Assembly (NCBI RefSeq): GCF_003063435.1
Contig: NZ_NESL01000002.1
Location: forward strand, 186,001-250,000
Length of the DNA: 64,000 nt
From: Limnohabitans sp. 2KL-1
GTDB taxonomy: Bacteria > Pseudomonadota > Gammaproteobacteria > Burkholderiales > Burkholderiaceae_C
Direction of reading: 5' to 3'
Shown piece after piece: positions 36,001 through 43,206 of the stretch; within the stretch, counting starts at the first letter, position 1; each line of letters opens with the position of its first letter. The notes under the pieces are model-generated. The model was not told where the DNA came from. It ran no database searches and was given only the letters and a program-made list of their open reading frames with translations. The position numbers were made by a program, and so were the translations under genes.

Positions 36001-36378
36001 TGGATCTTGCGCCATTTCTTCGCACTCGGCCAAAGTAACTGGTGCACCAGGCTCCCACAGCAGCAAACCGTTTTCTGCCAAGAAGCGGGCAAACAGCATG
36101 CGGTGCCAGTGCTCGTAAGCCGTTTCCCACACCAGGTGGCGAATGCTTTGGCTGTCGTCTGCGGCTTTGATATCGCCCAAGGCTCGGCCGTGCGCACGCA
36201 AGCGACGGCGCAGGGCTTTTTGTGGGTCAGTCAAATAGTCAGGGGCTTTGCCCTCGCCCACTGCCAGTTGTACCAAGGCTGCCGTCGCAGCAATCTCGGC
36301 CACATCACGGGCGGCTTTGACGGTGTTTTCTAGCTGCGTGCGCAGGGGTTTGGGCAGGGGGTGCTGTGCGGCCATCAT
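33013..36378 (-). CDS. pglX: BREX adenine-specific DNA methyltransferase PglX
   Basis: The 1121-aa protein is a class I N6-adenine methyltransferase. SAM-binding motif I is LLDPCCGSGHFL (281-292). Motif IV reads T-N-V-P-Y (481-485) where most adenine methylases have N-P-P-Y. The large C-terminal part (about 620-1121) would carry target recognition. PglX methylates host DNA at a non-palindromic site in BREX. The ATG at 36378 is chosen; the TTG at 36393 would add five residues. It lies 97 bp after the nuclease gene and overlaps ptuA by 4 bp at its end. The middle part (about 34.0-34.9 kb) is visibly more AT-rich than the ends, possibly an exchanged recognition region. Confidence 0.93.
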   Translation of the reverse strand: MMAAQHPLPKPLRTQLENTVKAARDVAEIAATAALVQLAVGEGKAPDYLTDPQKALRRRLRAHGRALGDIKAADDSQSIRHLVWETAYEHWHRMLFARFLAENGLLLWEPGAPVTLAECEEMAQDPATNLGAKSGWDLAGKLAARMLPQVFKPQHPVFDMAFAIEHQRKLETLLAALPEEVFKASDSLGWVYQFWQAKRKDEVNASEVKIGADELPAVTQLFTEPYMVDFLLHNSLGAWWSTRHHGKTCPVPLTYLRTLDDGTPAAGKFEGWPDTLEKFKLLDPCCGSGHFLVAAFLLLVPMRMAAEGLTAMDAVDLVLQDNLHGLELDARCVEIAVFALALAAWRYPDESGDSLGVRADMPAPNIACCGLKVGAKSADWTALVPEHVENADELKNGLRQLHKAFTQAPILGSLLDTGKSSGDLFTADYKLLSSLLQQALKAEQQSDLLEDGSATWNNALTALGLLDAARLLDDRYNLVITNVPYLARGKQNDTLKEYCETHYADAKNDLANVFLERCLELSQENGVGVVQIVMPQNWLFLGSYKKQRESLLKRVQWNMLAWLGPGAFETISGEVVQAVLLTQTRTSVLDDFQLRGLDVSQFKEPNEKAKYLSDIDIVEVGQNDQLKKPDARVNLEKLSHLELLEKFASAYIGLHVGDWEAFRRSFWEVVQIGLEWQTLQNSVSGTDPYSGLDDIIYWPNEGRMHKENPAARVQGRPAWGKRGVAVSLMSHLPAGLYGGGLFRNGVAVISPKDPSHLPAIWMFCNSIYFNQEVRKIDQKLYVTCGTLVKIPFDLKRWQLAADERFHKGLPKPYTDNPTQWLFHGHPQPATDPLQVAVARLAGYRWPAETDATMELSDEARSWIAYCAKLADHTDDDGIVCLPSVRGEPAAHDRLLKLLIAAWETVQPGCWKPAVLDKLLTDADWDGKGLDTWLREKFFEQHAKRFHHRPFIWHVWDGLKDGFAALVNYHKLDTKNLERLIHTYLGDWIRQQEGGVRDGVDGAPTRLAAALDLKRRLELILEGEKPYDIFVRWKPLAEQPIGWNPDLNDGVRMNIRPFMTAEVLRHNKKPKLNITWDKDRGKDVESAPWFHKFEGDRINDHHLTLAEKMAARSLVSSLGVKP

Positions 36379-36474
36379 TCGATTGGTCTTCAAAAAAGTG
36401 GGCGATCAAAGTCGGTGAGGACTGAGCGCTTAAAAAGCATGGGGGAGATGGATATCAGCCTGCACAAGCAGGCA

Positions 36475-37002
36475 TTAAACGCGCCGCAGTGACCACGCGG
36501 GAAAGGTGGTGGCCCAGCGCTGTGGATTGAGAACGGCACAACCCACGCCAAGCTCGCGCTGCCAGCGCGGTCCAGCCATGCCAATGGGCAGGGTTTGGCG
36601 CAGCTCTTTGTTCAATACACCCAAGAGGCCGTTGTCCAGCGTCAGCAGGCACAGGTAGCGCACGGGTTTGTCGGGCGCACCCGCTGGGCGCTCAGCCCAG
36701 CGGTACAGCCAGGTGTCGCGAAATTTGTGCACCAGCACATTCATGAGGTGGTTGACCGACTGGCGACGTTGTGTTTTTTCCCCATCAGATGTAGCGGCCT
36801 TGAAGTTGTAATCGTCTGGCGCGTGAAAGTCTTTGATCTCGATGAAGAGCGTGTCGTTGGGCATCTCGACCACCAGGTCCACCGCTTTCATGGCGTGTGA
36901 GAGGCCATGAAAACGCGGGGCGGTCTTGGCCTGCTCGTCAAAGACATACGCATCGAGTGCGCCCGGAAAGTCAAACTCGAACCCGTCGGCTTGAATTCTC
37001 AT
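36475..37002 (-). CDS. PD-(D/E)XK-type nuclease partner of an ATPase
   Basis: The 175-aa protein has a restriction-endonuclease-like core: KAVDLVVEMPNDTLFIEIKDF, giving D42, E55 and K57 in the D...ExK arrangement, in a strand-rich context. Its start overlaps the stop of the ATPase gene by 4 bp (ATGA), so the two are made together. Two-gene ATPase-nuclease pairs of this kind are common anti-phage modules (compare Septu), but I do not recognise a named system for this combination. It is inserted between brxC and pglX. Confidence 0.75.
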   Translation of the reverse strand: MRIQADGFEFDFPGALDAYVFDEQAKTAPRFHGLSHAMKAVDLVVEMPNDTLFIEIKDFHAPDDYNFKAATSDGEKTQRRQSVNHLMNVLVHKFRDTWLYRWAERPAGAPDKPVRYLCLLTLDNGLLGVLNKELRQTLPIGMAGPRWQRELGVGCAVLNPQRWATTFPAWSLRRV

Positions 37003-38042
37003 TGGCCCAACTCCCCCATTTGTTGGCGGATTTCGCGGTCGGCCAGTGCGCCCAGGGTGTCGTCAATGGCGTTTGGCTGCAAATCATCGTAGCGGGCAAA
37101 AGAAGACACCTGCACATTTTTGTCGGCATCACGGAAAAGGCTGTGGTACTGGACTTTGTCTTGCGGCTTGACTTGCAGGTCAAATTCTTTCAGCAGGTTG
37201 TAGTTGTGCGTGGTGATGAACACCTGCACCCCAAGGCGTTGCAGCTCAATGAGGATCTCGACCACGGTGCGCATGAGCCTGGGGTTGAGGTTGGCCTCGG
37301 GCTCGTCCCAAAGCAAGACGCTGCCGTCGAGCAGCGTGCCGTTTTGGATCAAGATCCACAAGAGGCCGAGCTTGCGGATGCCTTCGGCCAGCAGCGTGAA
37401 TTCGAGTTCGCCTTGGGGGCTTTTGAGGAAAAACTCTTCGTTGCGCGAGACGACTTTGCCCTCCATGGACTGCTGCAAGATGTCGAGCAAGCGCTTGCGG
37501 TCTTTGTCGGTAGGGCCTTTGAGGGTGCCCAAAAAGGCGCGGTCGATGATGTCGGCGTACACCTCTTCAAAGTGGATGTGGCGCAGGCTGTACAGCGAAC
37601 GGAAACCCGGTGCATTGGCCATCATGTCTTTGACGGGGATGTACACCGAGGTCAGGGGGTGCTCTTGCCATTGCTTAAAGGCTCCCGATATGGTGGCCTT
37701 CGAGGGTTCTTTGGTGTGGTTGGACATGGACAAGCGCAAGGCAATGGTTTTGGCCTGATCCTCCACTTGCACCTTGCGTGCGACCTCAACGCTGCCAGTG
37801 CTGCTGTTTTTGCGCCGCTTGACCAATCGGCCAATTTGCTCACCCGATGGCAAAAACACGCGGTTGATTTTTTCTGCGAACGACTTTTGGCTGGTGCTCA
37901 CGTCGCATGCTGCGTAGATCAGTTTGAGCAGATGGGTTTTGCCACAGCCGTTTTCACCAATGAAGATGTTGAGGCCAGGTGAAAAGCTCAAGCTGAGTTT
38001 TTCAAACGCGGTGAAGCGCTCCAATTTGATGTGATCTAGCAT
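36999..38042 (-). CDS. AAA/ABC-type ATPase of nuclease pair
   Basis: This 347-aa ATPase has Walker A IGENGCGKTHLL (about 28-39), a Walker B-like VLLWDEPEANLNP and the switch ITTHNYNLL. The N-terminal segment LDHIKLERFTAFEKLSLSF is typical of OLD/RecF-like ATPases. An ABC signature is weak (LLAEGIRKLGLL). AAGGA precedes the ATG by 6 nt. It starts a two-gene unit with the PD-(D/E)XK gene. A candidate intrinsic terminator lies just upstream (38073-38138), so this unit may need its own promoter or readthrough from brxC. Confidence 0.85.
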   Translation of the reverse strand: MLDHIKLERFTAFEKLSLSFSPGLNIFIGENGCGKTHLLKLIYAACDVSTSQKSFAEKINRVFLPSGEQIGRLVKRRKNSSTGSVEVARKVQVEDQAKTIALRLSMSNHTKEPSKATISGAFKQWQEHPLTSVYIPVKDMMANAPGFRSLYSLRHIHFEEVYADIIDRAFLGTLKGPTDKDRKRLLDILQQSMEGKVVSRNEEFFLKSPQGELEFTLLAEGIRKLGLLWILIQNGTLLDGSVLLWDEPEANLNPRLMRTVVEILIELQRLGVQVFITTHNYNLLKEFDLQVKPQDKVQYHSLFRDADKNVQVSSFARYDDLQPNAIDDTLGALADREIRQQMGELGQ

Positions 38043-38072
38043 GTCGCATCCTTAGCCGCTGGGCAGCGACTC

Positions 38073-38138
38073 AAAAAAAGAAACCCGCCCTGGGAGCACT
38101 GTGCGGTCGCCAAAGCGAAGGCCTGAAGTGTGGCGGGT
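38073..38138 (-). terminator. Candidate intrinsic terminator after brxC
   Basis: On the minus strand ACCCGCC (38138-38132) pairs with GGCGGGT (38089-38083), and the stem is followed by TTTCTTTTTTT (38082-38073). The loop is long (42 nt) and may fold further. It would end or attenuate transcription from brxC before the ATPase-nuclease pair. Confidence 0.5.
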
Positions 38139-38188
38139 GTTGTTGGTGTCATTTTCTCACACGGTCAAAAGGACGGTCCTGAGGGTTT

Positions 38189-41100
38189 TCACAGGGAAAT
38201 CGGGTGGCCTTGGCCCAGCTTGTCACGCAAAAGATTCTCCACTTCGAGCAGCCAAGCCTTGAGTTCGGCTTCGTCGTTGAGGGTGCGCTTGGGCAGAGAA
38301 ACTTGAACCACATTGGGCTTGAGCAGTTGCACAGCAGCATGGCGGGCCGCCTCGAAGCGGCTGGGCAGTGCCTGGGTTTTTGAGACCCAGTGGTCTAGGT
38401 CGCAGTCGTCCAGGGCGTCTTGCAACTGCTCTGGGGTGCTCAGCTGTACGGTATCGGGGGGGCTCAGGTGGTGCTTGGCGGTAAGGTCCTGGCGCTGGGC
38501 ATCGGTGAGCTTGTTCCACTCGGCATCGGCAAACAGTTGGCTTTGTTGCTGGGCATAGGCCTGGCCGAAGGCGTCGAGCTTGGCATTCAGGGCCTGGCGC
38601 AGCAGGTCCACGGTTTTGTCGAGCAGGGGGCGCACCGCGTCCGGGTCTGCCAAGAGGCTGCGCTGGGTTTCGATGGCGTCCAACTCAGCCTTGAGATTGG
38701 CATAAGGCCCCAATATTTGGGCGTGGCGCAGCAGTTCTTTGAGCTGGCTCCAAACAGGCAAGCGCTTGGCAATGGCTTCGGCGGTTTGGGTCCAGTCTTT
38801 GGACAGCGAGAGCAGTTCGTCGTAACGGTTGAACAGCTCCAGCAGTTGGGCGTTGCCCGATTGGGCCTCTACAGCCTCAATGGCGGTGAGCTTGGGCGAC
38901 TCGGGTGCAGGGGCCTGGCCACCGGCTTTGAGGGCTTGGTCACGCAACTTGGCCAGCAGCGCAGGCACTTTGGTCAGCTCTTCTTTGGGCTGGCAGGGCA
39001 CGCCCACTTGGCTGAACAATTGCCTGATTTTGATGAGTTGTGGCGGCGTGATGGTGATGGATTCGCGCTGGAAGGTGGCCTGGGTCAGCCGGGCACGGTC
39101 CAGGCTTTTCACGTCCACGGCTTTGCTGGCGGCGTCTGTGGCCTTGATGTGGCCTGTGGCCAGCAAGGCGTAAAGCGCACCGTCGATGGCGTCGCGGGGC
39201 CAGCCGTAGGGCGGGCTTTCAAATTGGTCGCGAATGTCTGCGCCTTTTTTGCTCAGGCCGATGAAGGCCAGCAGCTTTTGGCTCACGGGGTGTTTGTCGG
39301 CTTCTTGCGTGTGGCCCACGGCTTTCATGGCTTCAAGGTTGCCTTTGCGGGCTTCGTCCAGCACTTTGCTCCACTGGTCGTGGTCGGCCGCATCAAACTG
39401 GTTGAACAGCCGAATAACCGATGACTTGGCGGCACGGTTGATGCGGTCGGTCAGGTCTTGGCCGTCGGTGGCCTCTTGGCCCCCGGCCATGAACAGGCGC
39501 ACTCCGGCAAAAAGTTTGTCGATCAGGTCGGCCAGTTCTTTTTCGGCATTGCGCTGGCGGCTTTCCATGGAGCGCTGGGCATCGCGGCCTTCTTCGGTGG
39601 ACGGGCTGCCCTTCTTTTGCAAAGTGTTGCGGGCGGCTTCCAGGGCAACGATGGCGTTGGACAAGTCGGTTTTGTTTTGCGCAGGCAAAAAGGCAAACAA
39701 GGTGGGGTTGTCGGCCCCTTTGGCTTTAGCCTCGGCGATCACCGAGCGCTCTTCGGTTTGCCAGCCGTCTTGCACCCAGAGGTACAGGTTCTTGTCGTGG
39801 TCGCGGGCCAGCGTGTCGTCGTACCAGGGGGTTAGCTTGCGTTCAACGTTGTCTTTGCCCTGCACAACGCGAACTTTTCTTAAGACTTCGCCATAGCGGG
39901 TCTTTAAAAGTTCGGCGCGTTTTTGCTCGATGCGCTGGGGCGAGGACTTGAAGTCGGCCTCTTGGGCTCGGTACTCGTCGTACCAGGCGCTGGATTCGCG
40001 AGTTTGCAGGCGGTATTCGGTGCCCGAGCCACCCGCCAAAGCCATGACCAGGCGGTCTTTGTTTTGCAACTGGTCCAGCAAGGTGGGCAAGGCTTTGCGC
40101 AGCTCGGACGAACCGGCAGACAAATCGGTCACCAACAGATCGGCCAAAACGTCTTCTGTGGCTTTGAGGCCCAGATCGACAGCGGCATCAGCCGGCAGCT
40201 TGTTGATGAGGTAGATGAGCTTGAGCAGCTTGGCCTTGAGTTGACCATCGGAATCGCTTGCTGCGAATTTTTGGACATTCTCGTAAACCTCTTTAGGCAG
40301 CTGGGCGGTGGACACCAAGTTGGGGGCAATTTGGTCGTACAAAAAGTCGCCAGGCACCACATGACCCAAGGGCTCGTTGGCCGTGGCCAACACAGCCTCG
40401 TGCACCACGCGCAACTGGCTGCGCAACTGCGACACGGTGCCCGTGGTGTCGATCGTGCGCAAAACGCGCTCCCAAAAGCGTCGGCGCACGGGCAGCAAGG
40501 GGTAGTCAGACGTCATCAAGGATTCGTCTTCGGTCACATGTTCCAGCTTGGTGCCGCGCAGGTGGCGTGAGATTTCACCCAGGTTGGCCCGCCAAATGCC
40601 TTCGATTTGGGGCTGTGCGGAGGGTTTTTTGGCCAAGATGATTTGGCGGGTGACGTTCTCCACATCCCAGTCACCCAGCATGATTTGCACGGGGAAGCGC
40701 CCCATGAGTCGTTGCAAGTTGGGCATGCCAGATAGGGCCGACTGACCGGTTCCTACAAAGAGCAACTGACCATTGAATTTTTTGGACAGGGTTTCTGTGA
40801 CCTCTTGGATCTGGAATGCTTTTTCGGCGTCGGTGCCAATGTATTGCTGCACTTCGTCCAGAACCACCAAGGTCAAGGGGAACTTGCCATTGTTGGACAG
40901 CGTGGCCTCGATGGCGGCGACCATTTGCTCGCTGGTGACATCGGTGACCTGCGGAAATTGCGCCTTCAAAACCTGGCGAACCTCAGCCTCTGACGCACCC
41001 AGCCCTGGCTGCACTTGCAACAAGGCCTTAGCCAGCGTACTAGACACGTACATGTGGGGCAGCTCTTGCTGCAGGGTTTTGCCTGCAGCTTTCAACTCGG

Positions 41101-41653
41101 CGTCTAGTTTTTCAACCAGCCCTTCTTGTTTCAACCACAGCACAAACTGGGCTTGGTTGTATTGCTCAGGCAGGCCTTTGGATTTGAAGATGATGCTGAG
41201 CAGGGCCAACCGTACTTTGTCGCCTACGCCCGCACCCAGCTTGCCTGCGGCTGCATGTAAACCACCATGGCGCTTGCCTTGCGTTGAGAGTTCCTTCAAA
41301 TGGGCCACCACGCCCTCGGGCAACTTAGCCAGGCTTCTAGCTGCAGCGCCATCGCTGAACGTGTAGTCGGTCCAGAGGGTGCGCAGCATTTTGGCCAGGT
41401 GAGATTTGCCGCTGCCGTAAAAACCAGACACCCAGACGCCTGGTTGCTCGGTTTTGGAGTTCAAGTTCATCAAGAACTTGTCAAGGATGGTCTCCAACCC
41501 TTTTTCGTATTGACCATCGCACACGAATGTTTCGAGCTCGTAGCGCAAGATGGATTGGGCAGCTTCGGAATGGTCCTCTGACACCTCGGCCACACCGTTG
41601 TTGACCAGGCGGTTGTCTTGCGGTGCCTTGTTGTATATGTCCCTGTTGATCAT
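38189..41653 (-). CDS. brxC: BREX P-loop ATPase BrxC
   Basis: The 1154-aa protein carries Walker A VSGFYGSGKSHLAK (75-88) and a Walker B-like TLVVLDEVQQYIG near residue 265. The N-terminal IYNKAPQDNRLVNNGVAEVS, in which a short strand precedes the ATPase, is typical of BrxC/PglY. The rest is long and helical, and the C-terminal LPKRTLNDEAELKAWLLEV resembles the conserved BrxC end. BrxC is an essential BREX component, thought to act in the methylation/exclusion complex. It lies 18 bp after brxB. AGAGAAG precedes the ATG. Confidence 0.95.
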   Translation of the reverse strand: MINRDIYNKAPQDNRLVNNGVAEVSEDHSEAAQSILRYELETFVCDGQYEKGLETILDKFLMNLNSKTEQPGVWVSGFYGSGKSHLAKMLRTLWTDYTFSDGAAARSLAKLPEGVVAHLKELSTQGKRHGGLHAAAGKLGAGVGDKVRLALLSIIFKSKGLPEQYNQAQFVLWLKQEGLVEKLDAELKAAGKTLQQELPHMYVSSTLAKALLQVQPGLGASEAEVRQVLKAQFPQVTDVTSEQMVAAIEATLSNNGKFPLTLVVLDEVQQYIGTDAEKAFQIQEVTETLSKKFNGQLLFVGTGQSALSGMPNLQRLMGRFPVQIMLGDWDVENVTRQIILAKKPSAQPQIEGIWRANLGEISRHLRGTKLEHVTEDESLMTSDYPLLPVRRRFWERVLRTIDTTGTVSQLRSQLRVVHEAVLATANEPLGHVVPGDFLYDQIAPNLVSTAQLPKEVYENVQKFAASDSDGQLKAKLLKLIYLINKLPADAAVDLGLKATEDVLADLLVTDLSAGSSELRKALPTLLDQLQNKDRLVMALAGGSGTEYRLQTRESSAWYDEYRAQEADFKSSPQRIEQKRAELLKTRYGEVLRKVRVVQGKDNVERKLTPWYDDTLARDHDKNLYLWVQDGWQTEERSVIAEAKAKGADNPTLFAFLPAQNKTDLSNAIVALEAARNTLQKKGSPSTEEGRDAQRSMESRQRNAEKELADLIDKLFAGVRLFMAGGQEATDGQDLTDRINRAAKSSVIRLFNQFDAADHDQWSKVLDEARKGNLEAMKAVGHTQEADKHPVSQKLLAFIGLSKKGADIRDQFESPPYGWPRDAIDGALYALLATGHIKATDAASKAVDVKSLDRARLTQATFQRESITITPPQLIKIRQLFSQVGVPCQPKEELTKVPALLAKLRDQALKAGGQAPAPESPKLTAIEAVEAQSGNAQLLELFNRYDELLSLSKDWTQTAEAIAKRLPVWSQLKELLRHAQILGPYANLKAELDAIETQRSLLADPDAVRPLLDKTVDLLRQALNAKLDAFGQAYAQQQSQLFADAEWNKLTDAQRQDLTAKHHLSPPDTVQLSTPEQLQDALDDCDLDHWVSKTQALPSRFEAARHAAVQLLKPNVVQVSLPKRTLNDEAELKAWLLEVENLLRDKLGQGHPISL

Positions 41654-41671
41654 TTCTTCTCTTTTGATTTG

Positions 41672-42241
41672 TCAGTTGGTTTCAGTGGCGGTCAGTGGGA
41701 TGGCCAAATAGTTCCAGCCATCTCGTGCGTCCAGCAATCGGTAGGTGTGGTTTTCGGGATGGTGCTCACCTGGGAAGAACACAAGCAAACGACCTTTGAT
41801 CACGTCTTTGATGCCTTCAACCACCGTGGAAACACGGGCCAGGCCGAACAAGCTGCCGACGCCCAGAAGGGCCACGACGGTGTTGTTGTCAGAGTCTTCA
41901 TGAATTTGGCTCTTCAACTGCTCAATCAGATGATTGACGAATTGGGTCAACTCACCCGTTTGGTAACCGTCCAAGTCCTCGGGTGACTCGAAATAAGCAT
42001 CTTTGTATTCTTGCTTGGCCATCCATTCGGGGAAAGCGTTGGTCAAGTCGATCAAGAGCCATTTCTTTTGGGCTTGCTGCGTGGTCAGCTGGAATTCGTC
42101 CACATTGGCTCGCAATCTGAGCTCGTCTGTTTTGTCATAGACCGCAAAGATGACGCGCTGGATGCCCGCAATGCCTTCTTGCCATGGCACGCCCAGGTGC
42201 TGTTTGTAGGCCGCAGCCAGTTTGCCGACTTTAGAGCTCAT
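41672..42241 (-). CDS. brxB: BREX protein BrxB (DUF1788)
   Basis: This 189-aa protein matches the BrxB/DUF1788 family by length, position and the central GVGSLFGLARVSTVVEGI segment followed by GRLLVFFPGEH and YRLLDARDGWNYLAIPL at the C-terminus. BrxB is a small component present in most BREX loci, of undefined biochemical role. It overlaps the brxA stop by 11 bp and precedes brxC by 18 bp. Confidence 0.92.
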   Translation of the reverse strand: MSSKVGKLAAAYKQHLGVPWQEGIAGIQRVIFAVYDKTDELRLRANVDEFQLTTQQAQKKWLLIDLTNAFPEWMAKQEYKDAYFESPEDLDGYQTGELTQFVNHLIEQLKSQIHEDSDNNTVVALLGVGSLFGLARVSTVVEGIKDVIKGRLLVFFPGEHHPENHTYRLLDARDGWNYLAIPLTATETN

Positions 42242-43031
42242 GGGTTAGTTCCTGGCGAATGTGTTCTTCAGCAGTGGTCAGGCCGTCAGGAAAGCGCACC
42301 TCTTTGACGCCGCCGGCATTGAGAAAGACGATCAGCCCCCGGTGGTAAGCGGCATTGGCCAGGGTTTCCAGGTCTTGCTCGGACCCGGGCAGCAGGCTGC
42401 ACCAGCTGGAGGTGAACAGGCGCTGACCAGACATGCCCTGCAAGTGGCCCATGAACAAACACATGGCCACGTTGGCTGGAGTGATGACCGGCTGCGTGCG
42501 GGTTTTGCGATTGCGCCCAGACAAATAGCCCGCAAAGGTCCAGGTGCCGTTGACGTTTTGCGCAAACGACTTCAACGAAGCCGGGCTGAAACGGTCTGGG
42601 TGAGACTGGGATAGCAGTACCTCCAAGTCTTCGCGGCTAACGTGCTGGCCCTCGTGTTTTGACAAGATGAAGTCTTGTGTGCCTGCCAGCAAAGGATCGC
42701 GGGCAATGGCTAATGTCAAAGCCAAAACCGGCTGTGCTTGGCTGTCTGCAGCCCAAAGGCGGCGAAACATGCGAAAAAGAGGCAACTGGGGGTCCAAGCC
42801 ATACAAAGTCACCAGATGCCGGTAGGCCAACTCCCTGGCTTTTTTGGTAGGTTTACCCAGGACGTTCAATTCCTTGACTTGGTAGGCGTAATCGCTCTCT
42901 GGCGCTTCTTGGGGCACAGCCGCCAGCAAGACCTGCAGATCGTCCAGCATCATGGTGCGGGCGGCGTGCGGGCCATTGGTCCCGAACCGAAATCCGAGTT
43001 TTGTGAGCAAATCTTGGCTACGTTCAGACAT
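42231..43031 (-). CDS. brxA: BREX protein BrxA (DUF1819)
   Basis: The 266-aa protein has the expected BrxA length and position as first gene of the BREX core. The RELAYRHLVTLYGLDPQLPL segment followed by FRMFRRLWAAD fits the DUF1819 family, a small helical DNA-binding protein structurally like NusB. The ATG at 43031 is selected because homologous-looking sequence begins there; the frame stays open upstream to 43283 but that part does not look coding. No strong ribosome site is seen. Confidence 0.85.
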   Translation of the reverse strand: MSERSQDLLTKLGFRFGTNGPHAARTMMLDDLQVLLAAVPQEAPESDYAYQVKELNVLGKPTKKARELAYRHLVTLYGLDPQLPLFRMFRRLWAADSQAQPVLALTLAIARDPLLAGTQDFILSKHEGQHVSREDLEVLLSQSHPDRFSPASLKSFAQNVNGTWTFAGYLSGRNRKTRTQPVITPANVAMCLFMGHLQGMSGQRLFTSSWCSLLPGSEQDLETLANAAYHRGLIVFLNAGGVKEVRFPDGLTTAEEHIRQELTHEL

Positions 43032-43206
43032 TGGGCGAGTGTTTGAGGAAAAATACAGAAAATTGCTTCTTAGCTTAACTGAGGAACAGCCAGTTTTGGG
43101 CCTCCAGTCAGTCGGGATATGTTGACTTTGAAGGTCAGGTAATGAATGACCAATTGAGAGTCCAGCAAAAGTCGCATGCCTTTCAACTTGTGTTTTTGCA
43201 ACCATT

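Noticed and set aside
36897-37982. 361-codon open frame on the plus strand
   Set aside because: It is antisense to the ATPase gene, which has Walker A, Walker B and switch motifs.
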